A stretch of 64,000 nucleotides of DNA from Paragorgia papillata (taxonomy: Eukaryota > Cnidaria > Anthozoa > Scleralcyonacea > Coralliidae): the NCBI GenBank assembly GCA_035771165.1, contig JAWNZC010000088.1:1532501-1596500 (forward strand), in the 5' to 3' direction. The notes beneath the pieces were generated by a model, which was not told the DNA's origin, did no database searches, and was given only the letters and a program-made list of their open reading frames with translations. Made by a program: the position numbers and the translations under genes. Positions 28,101 to 39,700 of the stretch are shown one piece after another. Positions within the stretch are counted from its first letter, which is position 1; each line of letters opens with the position of its first letter.

Positions 28101-31100
28101 CTTTAATTTGGTAGGAATTTTTAATCTGAGGATGTTATTCTATGCATAACATTCAGTTTTATTCCAAAATATTTATGCACATTCATTGTATCAGGTCTTC
28201 CTAGATGGTCAAAAGATACCCCTCTGTTATTTTACTGTCTAACACCAGATGATTTTACTCATCAAGTGAGAGCCACTGACCAGGAGGAAAGGGTTAAACT
28301 TGTATTTTCCACTTTTCAAGAAACTGTATGGTGCCACCTTAATAGAACATAAGAAAAACAAAGTACAGTAGCAATTCTGTAATGAAAATGATTGCCTCAG
28401 GAAAGATTGGACTTCACCTCAGCCTCACAAGCACAGTATAATTATAAACATCACCATTAATTTTACAAACTTCCCAAAAAATAGAACAATGTTTAACCAT
28501 TAATATAAAGGAATTTAAGGAATAGGCAGGCTGCCACCCATTCTGCAGAATAAAACCATCTGGCCAAGATATTTTTCTCACTTTAATATTTTAAATTCAA
28601 CATTTTATACAATGAATATACTCAACATGCATCAACATGCATCAACTTGTTATCATGTTTATATAATTAGAATTACTTTATATTAGTACACAAGTTATGT
28701 ATTCTTACTAACATCTAGAATCATTGTCAAAATGGCAGAGTTCACCTGTAACACTTATCACAACTCATGTGTTTAAAGATGTTTTCAAAGCAATTAAATT
28801 ACAATTTTAACAGGAACTACATATAAAAATACCATGAATGTAAACGTAATATCCATAACAAAAATGTATCTACCAAGATCATAAATATGATACACTGTAG
28901 TAATAAAGTGTCAACAGACAACAGTAATAACAGTAAGTGTAACATTAATCCTTACCAAAGTAAGACTGTGAGAATGCTAGGTCATATAAAGCAAACAACC
29001 TTTCTTGTGTGGGCAATGGAAACTGATTGGTGGCTCTCGGTAGCTCTAACAGATTCCCACAAGTGTGAGCTAAAGGCACAAACCCTGGGACAACAACAGA
29101 TTCTTCTTTTTCACTTGAATTTGCTACTTTAGTTTCAAAGGGCAGGATGAAATGAATGGAAGGAGCCATGCAAAACCCAAGCACTGGTTCTTCTGAGGCA
29201 CCTGTTACAAATTCAAGAATGTTGTCTAACACTATGCACTTCTGTCCACATGATCTTCTGCCTCCTCCAACTTCCCTTACATAGGTAACAAACTTGTGAT
29301 AGGTTTCTTTCTCTTGCTTTTGGGCATTGCTTCCTTCCTCGGAAAACTTTGGCTTCAGGATTTGTAAAAGCTTCTGCACATTGACCTTTTTTTGGGCATT
29401 TGGTCTCAAGACATGGACCAGCATAGGTAGTTGCTCGAGGGCAGAGAGTATACCCAATACTTGCAGACCTCGGCATAATTCAGTAATACAGGGATTACAT
29501 GTAGGACTCTTGGTTGTAGAAATTACCTCTTCTAAAATATCTTCTCCAAGAAAAGCTGGCATCTGACCATTCTGTAGCATGGCTATGGCAATCATTATGC
29601 CAACATGGAAATAATCATTGGCAAGAAATGACCGCAAACCATTGTCAAACTACTTTTCCTTGATTGCTTGATTCATAAGCCGGATCCATTCTTTGCGAGG
29701 GCCACCCAAATCTACTGATTCTTCTCCCATGAAGTCTACCTGGAATGTCTTTGTAAAGTCATCAATAAATTGAAACTCACTGAATGTTGTTTCCATAATG
29801 TTATCCCTGTCCACAGTAATGCAATTTGTGTCTCCATCAATGGTTTCCTCATGACTAGCGACATCAAGCATTCTTCCAGAGACAATTTCCTGTTGCAGAA
29901 ACCTTATGACTTCAATTGGATGGATTAGATTCAAACGTTTTGCAGTATTGATTATTGACTGAATGTCAATAAGGCACTTTAACTGGGTGGGGTTTGAGGA
30001 AGGTACATCAGACACAGGCAACTCATGAGTAGATTCTGCAGGGATACCATCATCAACATTAGGGATATTAGTTCCTGAGCTAGTTCCTGAACTGAGTAGA
30101 GTGAGAGATGATGGTTCAGCAGGGACTGTGAAGTCACAGTTTATATCATTGGTACTGTTGGTAAGATCTACAACTTCACTGGTATTTACATTGGTAACTG
30201 GAACCACTGGAGGCAGAGTAGATGTTGGTAAAATAAAAATGTCAGTATGTTCTGACACCTGGCTGAGGTCATCTTCCGGAAACATGTCATCAGCAGGTTC
30301 ACGTTTGGGTTCATACAACGGCCGCAAATATATGCAGCCAGAAGGTGCAATGGACTTAAGCAAAAGTTTGGCATCTATCTTCTTACCGGTTGGGATGTTC
30401 GGTCGTAATAATGTACCAGAGGAGTTTTTCATAATTTCAAAGCCGACTCCTTCTAAAGAACCACAAAGCAAGGTTTCTAATTCTTTTTCCAACAGTTGGG
30501 CATCCCAATACCGATTTATATCAAATCCGGTAATGACTCTTCCATTTTTCTCCAGTTCGACTTTTTCAGTTTTCGTAGGTATTCGGTCACTCGCCATTTT
30601 AACCACGACAACATCTCGCGTTACGGTGTCAGATGCCAATGGTCGACCAGCCGATCGTGAACGTCTGGTATTGTTCTGCGGAGCTGGATAGGGCCGCACT
30701 CGTGTACTTGTTGAAGTTGGTTGGTATCGCCCAGTAGTTGATCTTGATCTTTGTGCAGCAGCAGCAGCAGTAGGAAATCTTCTCTGCAATTCATTTAAAC
30801 TAGAATTACCACTAGCAGGTACCGGAGAAACGTTAGCCCGTGGATTGTCGATCACCTTGGTAATTTCGTTGATACTATTGATTGCATTTTGTGCAATCTT
30901 TCTTAGCTCTTCTTTCATCGACGAGTCAATTTGGTCAACCATGTTTTTTTCGGACGCCCAAAAACGCGGTAAATAGTAAGTACTTCATGTTATGGGATAT
31001 AATGGATCAAACCTAATCCTAGTACCGCAAAGTATTCTGGGATATGGCAGATAATTCCGAAACACCATAATATTAATTCTGACAGATAATATTAATTCTG

Positions 31101-31581
31101 ACAGATAATATTAATTCTGACAGATAATATTAATTCTGACAGATAATATTAATTCTGACAGATAATATTAATTCTGACAGATAATATTAATCAAAATACA
31201 TAATATTAATTAGAGTTGATAAAAAAAATTATAATACATCACAAAATATTTTCGAGCTGATAAAAATAATTGTGATATATCACAAAAATAATTGCTAATT
31301 TATTAAATATTAAATGTCACAACCTAAAAAATAATTGTTTGTTCAACAAAAATAATTAAAGTAATTTTGACCAGAACGGGCCTTCATAATAAGTGGGCTT
31401 ACCTCAAATGTTTATGGTCGCTACTGTCAGTTTCACGCTGGGTGAGCCGCCTGAAGATCGCCCAGCGTGAAACTGACAGTAGCGACCATCAACATTTGAG
31501 GTAAGCCCACTTATAGTATATTCGCTCTATCTTTACGGTATTGAGCACTTTTCGACATTTCGCGAACAACACTTTGTTTGT

Positions 31582-31620
<39 letters not shown>

Positions 31621-34600
31621 CAACATTAGAAGCTGTCGTCACGGAAATAGCTAAATAAATAAATAAAAGAGTATTAAAAATATTATTAGATGTTTGAAAG
31701 TCATGGTCAAAGCATAAAGGCCGTTTTCCACTAAGCGTTTTTTTAGCGAAGCGACTTTTTGCCTCTGTCTTGGCTGATTAGTTCCACCTGACTGAGCTTA
31801 GAAGACAAGAAAAAATCGCTTCCGCGCGAAAAATATCACTTAGTGGAAAATAGTCTTTAATAGCTCCTTGCGAGGGATGATACTCTTTATACAAGAACTT
31901 GTTTCAACAGCAGTTGCAATTAACAAAAACTGTAGGAAACCTCCTTCAATTGTTTGTTTTTTTGTTCTCTTTTAGTTTACATCAAATGTGCAGCTAAAGG
32001 CAAGCGTGTGTACGACAAGTATCACAGCTGTTTCTTTTGCCAAAAAGAATTTTCAAAATTGGCTCGCCATTTTGAGCAAGTTCATGGCGATGAAGAAGAA
32101 ATAAAAGCAGCCCTGGGTTTTAGTCCAAAAAACAAAAAACGACAGAAGAAACTTGAAAAACTTTCCAGAATGGGTAATTTTAATCACAACCTCAAAGTTC
32201 AAGAACTAGGTGAAGGTGAACTGAAAGTTGTTCGAAGACCGTCTGCCGACATGGACACCAATCCCAGCAATTATTTGCCATGTAAATTTTGCCATGGTTT
32301 TTTTCAAAAAACTGAGCTGTGGAGGCATGCTCCCAAGTGTCCATTCCAAGAAGACGACGAAAACAACAAAGTGGCATCAAAAAGGATGCAGTATGAAGGG
32401 TCCTTACTACTTGCATCGAACAATTTTCCGAAAGGATGTAGCAAGAAGTTGTCGGAATGTGTGATTTCCACCATGGCGTCGGATAACGTAAGTGCTGTGG
32501 TAAAATTGGACAAAACCATTTTAACTCTTGGTTCTGACCTAATTGAAAACAGAGGAATTGAAAAGGTTGCAGAAGTCTCCCAACAAATGCGGATTTTAGC
32601 AAGAATTGTGTTGGAAGGACGAAAACTTACAGGAAATGAAACGGCAAATTTGGAAGATTTCCTGAAACCTAGCCAGTTCGACACCTTAGTCCAATGTGCC
32701 AAGAATCTTGGAGGTTACTCTGAGGAAGATGGGGCATTGGCAAATAGGCAGTTCAAATCTCCATCTACGGCAGCTAAGTGTGGGTACAGCTTAAAAAAAG
32801 CTGCTTTAATATTGAAAGGCGAAGCACTAAGGGATACAGACATGGCCAAAATAAATGACATTACCTGTTTCCTCGAGTTGTACGACGGAGAATGGGGGAA
32901 CAAAGTATCCAACCCAGCACTGAGGAATTTAGCGTTTAAGAAGCATAATACACCACAACTCCTGCCACTGACGAATGATCTGCTGCTTCTGAGAGACTAT
33001 CTAACAAGGGAGATCAAAGTACTCACACCGAAACTCCAATCCGATCCCACGAAAGAAAGTTGGAAGCAACTTGCATTAGTTACTTTAGCAAGACTAATCA
33101 TGTTCAACAAGCGAAGAGGTATTTATTTGTATTGTTACCCTGTATTGTTCCTATTTAATTTCTATATAATTCCATTATAGGTTTTATTTATCCATCCATC
33201 TACCCGTCCACCTCATTCCTTATGTCTCTTTTGATAAATCTGAGATAGTTATCGGCAAAAATGAAACTGAATTAGATACTTAAATTGTAACACGATGAGT
33301 ACTTCTGTTGAGTCCCCTGTCAGAAGTGCGTTATTGTTATGATAATCGTACTTCGTATATTGACATGTTCAGTTTAAAGGTTCGTTTGTTTTTGCTGTAC
33401 AAGCTGTCGTAAGCTAAACTTAGAGGAAAACTCTAATATAAGCTCCAGACGGGCTTGAAGCCACAACCTTCCTTATGCCAGCCGGGCGCTCTAACGATTG
33501 AACCACTACATGCAACTCAGATGGTAGACCGAGACTGTTTACGTTATTTATACCTGGGAACGAGTCAGACTATCCGTGTGTCACAAGTACTTGTTGCGCT
33601 GGACAGTTTGATTCGTTCCCAAGTATAAATAACGTTAAAAACCTCGGTCTACTATCTGTCATACAATATACTACAGGTATAATCGCCGAGAAAACCGTTG
33701 ACAATCTTTCTAAAGTAGAATTTAGTTGCCTGATTACAGACGAGCGCACCGCTTTGCTTCTTTGAATTAAGGAGTGGGGCCAGGGAGATTATTATATATG
33801 TACCCGGAATATATGTTTAACCTTTTTCTTTTTGTCATCTTTAACATAGGAGGAGAAGCTGCTCGAATGACAATTGCTGCATTCAGAAGTCGGCCAGATT
33901 GGAAAACTGTACATAATGAAGAGATCCTCGCCTCGCTTTCAAAGACGGAAAAACATCTTTGCAGTCGGTATGTAAAAACGGATCTGATACTGTAATTAGC
34001 TCTTGGTAACAAATTAGAGAGGGGATGGGCAATTGCTTGGCAGTAGTCGGATAATTTAGCCAGTCACTTTTCAAACAAGGTGGAAACCATTTTAGAAAGA
34101 CATGGCAAAAAAGTAATAAATTATGCTGCTAATCCTTTTCAAAAATTTCTTGAATTTCTTTAGACTGCTAAAAAGTAAAACACTTATTTGATGCATGTAT
34201 TTACGTTAAAATAGGTAACAGTATTAGTTCTAATCGAGTAGAACATCGTGGGATAAAGGCAAATAATTAAAGTTACATGCAGTGTAAAGGACACCTTGAC
34301 ATACTGTTGTTAGCGTAATTTATTTAGCCAAAATAAAAGTAAACAATGATAATTGTTTTAAGAATTTCTTAAATTTCCCGTTTTCATAAAACTTTGTTTT
34401 AAGTCTTACCTTTTGAATCCCTTATTATTCTTAAAGATTTGATATGGTCGAGATTCTGGGGAAAAGAAGCAATAAAGTGCCTGTCATATTAACACCAGAT
34501 GTAAAGAGTGCAATCATTGCACTCAATGAAACGAGAGAAAAGTGCGAAGTAAACAAAGAAAATCGGTATATCTTTGCGGTAAACAATGGGAGATCAGCAA

Positions 34601-36670
34601 ATTCTTTGAGAGGTAATGATGTCATGAACAAGGTGTGTAAAATGGTGGAACTCAAGCAAGCTAACCTTGTGACATCAACCAACCTAAGAAAATATGTTGC
34701 TACGATTTCCCAGTTGGTTGACATGAACGAAACAGAGATGGGGTGGTTAGCCAAACACCTTGGCCATGACATCCACATCCATAAAGATTTCTATAGAATG
34801 CAAGAAAGCACGTTGGAAATGGCAGTGGTGGGAAACCTGTTGGTTGCAATTGACGAAGGCAGGGCCCATAAATTCAAAGGAAGAAATCTGCGTGACATAA
34901 AATTAGATGGTATGAAAATAATCTTATCTTTATATTCACAAACTGTCAATCATCCTTGCCAACATTTCTAAATTAGCATGAAGAAAATAACTCGTTGTAA
35001 ACATTTTTTCTGAACTCGATGCTTAATCTACTAAAATGCCCAGGATAACAGAAAATTGGAAAGTGAAAATTAACTGACTAAAGGGATTTTGAATCATTGT
35101 CACTCAACGTGGGTAAACAGGGTAAACAGTTAAGTGAGCAAGAAATATGAAAGATTATGAGGCGAGGGAAAGAGAGAAGAACTTTGTTCAGTTGCCATGT
35201 ATAAAAATTAAATTGTTTTTGTGTGGGAGATACGTCCTATATATAGTGGAGCCTGTACCCAGAGGAAGATCCATTTATTTTGTAATGCAATTGTCTTGGG
35301 CCGGGTAGGTTTATCCCTATCCCCCGAGATATCTCGGTGTTAGTTTATTTCCATGTTAAAAAAGTAAACTGTTCACATGAGACCGAGATAACTCGGGGGA
35401 TAGGGCCAGAGTTAACCCTACCTCCATGTGAACGCTTTCGCCCGAGTTATATCGGGGGTTATTAGGGACAACTTTTGAATAGTTACGCATGCGTACATTG
35501 TAATCATGTGAGACAGGGTCAACTTTGACCCGATCTCATATGAACAGGCCCTAAGAAGTCGACAACACGGCCAAGCTTATATAAGTGATAATATTTCTTC
35601 CCCAAAAAAATCCTCATCAGCTGTTAATGATATTCTTTTGTTAAAGTTCACACAACATGTCCGCTATGACGTCAAGTGCAAACAAAGAATAGTTCTTTTA
35701 CTCGGAGGAACATTTATAATCTTATTCTTCACCCGAGTACATTGTCAAACGTTGTTTAACCAACCATTTGCATGATGCACTGCTAATAACCATTTTTCAT
35801 TGGAGGACAATCGACATTGAAGAATGTGTTTATAGCGGTTTATAATTATGTACACATATAAAAATTAGCTGCTAGTGATTTAAATTTTAAACAATTCTAC
35901 TACAATATTTACTACCCAAATATGCAATATATATTATTTCTTTGAATGTTATTAGACTTTGTGACTACTCCTGAAGCTGAAGAACAAAGCGGTGATAACC
36001 TAGGTAAGTTGCAATTTTAAGAACCGTGGTTACGCGTACTCCTGCCGCCAGAAACGCCTTGAGGAGAAAAGTCAGTTGGAAATGAGTAAAGGAATATTGC
36101 TGCGTAACTACGCCATAATAGAGCAACAACTCCAGAAAATGACGGCCGAACGTGATAACTACAATTAACGTCGGTACGAAAATCTGTTTCGTTTAATTAA
36201 AAATTTTGTTCGCAGATATTTTACCATTAATAATTTCAATTGTTTGCCTACTTTGTTAAATTCGGCGCCATTGTTGTTGCTAACAGATCAACTGCTAGCT
36301 CTAGTGTTCACATACTACTCGTTTTGTCGGATAAGTCAAGTATTTTCATTGGCGTATCTCACCTGCAAGTTGAAAATGTAAATTATTTATCAGCAAAGAC
36401 ATAATTCCCTAAGGAAATCAGTTCAAATTACATAAATGAAGCAACCTTTCACTTGATTTTCTTTTAAAATACTGATTTGTTTGAGATGCTATATCAAACA
36501 TTCAGGATATCCAAACACCTTGTGATTATTTAATCTCATCCAAAAACAATTGATTGTGCTTCCAACGTGTATATATATATATATATATATATAGTTCAAT
36601 CTACAGACACGGTGTTTCGCTGTACAACAGCTCATCAGTGTAGCTTGGAACAATCTGAATGAATTTCAAC

Positions 36671-36752
<82 letters not shown>

Positions 36753-39700
36753 AGTAAACCGTTCACATGAGACCGAGATAACTCGGGGGATAGGGCCAGA
36801 GTTAACCCTACCTCCATGTGAACGCTTTCACCCGAGTTATATCGGGGGTTAGGGTCAACTTTTGTATAGTTACGCGTGCATTGTACAAAACGTTCTAATT
36901 TATTCTTGTACACGCGCCATTTGCATGCATTTAATTAACGTTACTGGCGTGTTATTTTCTTCACGTGAAAGCTAGGGTTATCGCGGGGGCCACGGTCAAC
37001 TCGGTAGTTGCCTTTTATCATGTGAGACAGGGTCAACTTTGACCCGATCTCATATGAACAGGCCATAAGAAGTCGACAACACGGCCAAGCTTATATAAGT
37101 GATAATATTTTTTCCCCAAAAAAAATGCTGATCAGCTGTTAATGATATTCTTTTGTTAAAGTTCCTCCAACATGGCCGCTATGACGTCAAGTGCAAACAA
37201 ATAATAGTTCTTTTACTCGGAGGAACATTTATAATCTTATTCTTCACCTGAAAACATTGTCAAACGTTGTTTAACCAACCATTTGTATGATGCACTGCTA
37301 ATAACCATTTTTCATTGGAGGACAATCGACATTGAAGAATGTGTTTATAGCGGTTTATAATTATGTACACATATAAAAATTAGCTGCTAGTGATTTAAAT
37401 TTTAAACAATTCTACTACAATATTTACTACCCAAATATGCAATATATATTATTTCTTTGAATGTTATTAGACTTTGTGACTGCTCCTGAAGCTGAAGAAC
37501 AAAGTGATGATAACCTAGGTAAGTTGCAATTTTAAGAACCGTGGTTACGCGTACTCCTGCCGCCAGAAACGCCTTTGGAAATGAGTAAAGGAATATTGCT
37601 GCGTAACTACGCCATAATAGAGCAACAACTCCAGAAAATGACGGCCGAACGTGATAACTGCAATTAACGTCGGTACGAAAATCTGTTTCGTTTAATTAAA
37701 AATTTTGTTCGCAGTTATTTTACAATTAATAATTTCAATTGTTTGCCTACTTTGTTAAATTCGGCGCCATTGTTGTTGCTAACAGACCAACCGCTAGCTC
37801 TAGTGTTCACATACTACTCGCTTTGTCGGATTAGTCAAGTATTTTCATTGGCGTATCGCCAAAGGTTTCTATCACCTGATATAAACTCCTCCAATAATAG
37901 CCAATAAAATTAAAGGATATTTGCGATAGAAACTCGTGTAAATTTATACCAATAAAAGCATTAACATATTTCCAATGATTGTGAACAAGAAGAAAATACA
38001 TACCTATATACTAGGGGGCACCGCCTGCATGTTTTGGTCGAGTAAACTATTACTAAATTCCAATTAATGCAAATCTTACAGATGAGGGTGCTTCAAGCTC
38101 ATCTCAGCAACGACAGGAAAATGGGATACTTACAGGTTTGCCTTAATATTTGTATTTGTATTTTTAAGTTTTGTGTATTTCTAGTTAGTGTATATTAACA
38201 CTTTGAAGCCTGACGATTTTATTCAGCACAGGGAGAGGTGCAGGCCTCAAAGTGTTAAGATACGGCCGGAAGTGTATGGACACCATAACTCGTGAAAACA
38301 CTATTAACTACCTTCACTAAACGCTGTTGTTACTGTTCACTAGAATCTAGCTCAGCAGCAATTTAAAAAGACCGTGGACTCTTAGACAAACATAAAATGC
38401 AATAGGTGGTGTGCATCTTGCGTCATTGCCGCCATGTTGAATGAATTTGACAAAGGTTTTTCATCATCTGCAATTATAATTGCATCCAACATGGCGATTG
38501 GTTGACACCACCTATTATCGATCCTCAACGCAAAAGCTATAAAAAATGAGAATATTTTATAAAGTAACCTTTATTTCATGATTGAGTCGGTTTTCTTTGA
38601 TGTACCGCGGGCTGTATATAGCATATAGCCCTATGAATACTAATTAGATAAGAAATGAAGAAAAAAACTACGAAAATCGTTGTCCAAGGTGGAAAAAATA
38701 CACAAACGTTTGTTGGAAAACCTCCTCAATCATGAAATAAGTCTGATAAAGCCCTCGAACGTCGGGATGTATGGTATATACAGCCCTCGGACGCTTCGTG
38801 TCCTCGGGGCTGTATATAGCATACATCCCTCGTTCTCGGGCTTTATCCTATACATAATTACAAACATTTCTTACCTGCAGTGAAAATATATCGGAGGGAC
38901 GCCATTCAGCTTTTGCCGTATGTTCGGCCATTTTCGGCACGTAGAGTGTTAAATAGACTTTCTAAAAGTCCGTATCTTTACAGAGAGAGACTTGGAGCAA
39001 GTCTAAGTGTTAAACAGCTTTGAATTGCTGTCTTTGTTTGGACTTTACCGCTTCGAATTTGCATGGACTTGGCCATTGCAAAACAACGTAAAGACGTCGA
39101 ATGAAAATTTGAATATTACCATCACAAAATGACACCTGCAAGTTGAAAATGTAAATTATTTATCAGCAAAGACATAATTCCCTAAGGAAATCAGTACAAA
39201 TTACATAAATGAAGCAACCTTTCACTTGAATTTCTTTTAAAATACTGATTTGTTTGAGATGCTATATCAAACACTCAGGATATCCAAACACCTTGTGATT
39301 ATTTAATCTCATCCTAAAACAATTGATTGTGCTTCCAACGTATATATATATATATATATATATAATAAGTAAACCGTTCACATGAGAACGAGATAACTCG
39401 GGGGATAGGGCCAGAGTTAACCCTACCTCCATGTGAACGCTTTCACCCGAGTTATATCGGGGGTTAGGGTCAACTTTTGTATAGTTACGCATGCGTACAT
39501 TGAACAAAACGTTCTAATTTATTCTTGTACACGTGCCATTTGCATGCATTTAATTCACGTTACTGGCGTGTTAGTTTCTTCACGTGAAAGCTAGGGTTAT
39601 CGCGGGGGCAACGGTCAACTCGGTAGTTGCCTTTTATCATGCGAAACAGGGTCAACTTTGACCCGGTCTCATATGAACAGGCCCTAAGAAGTCGACAACA

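Larger units (their letters stand above)
25170..31395. mobile_element. Complete IS3EU-like DNA transposon carrying a HECT ubiquitin-ligase gene
   Basis: The element proper is 25177-31388 (6212 bp). It starts TATGAAGGCCCGTTCTGG and ends with the inverse CCAGAACGGGCCTTCATA. ATAAGTG flanks both sides (25170-25176 and 31389-31395). That is a 7-bp match; a 6-bp duplication plus one extra base is also possible. Inverted repeats are about 410 bp and include 19-bp tandem repeats. Two convergent genes fill it: a DDE transposase (25602-27164, plus, intact) and a HECT E3 ligase (28945-30942, minus, one in-frame TAG). TAT..ATA ends agree with my recollection of the IS3EU group. It inserted into the arm of a small palindrome, whose first 10 bases remain at 25167-25176. 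Confidence 0.85.

Noticed and set aside
30101..30691. 196-codon plus-strand frame
   Set aside because: Antisense shadow of the Ser/Thr-rich N-terminal half of the HECT gene.
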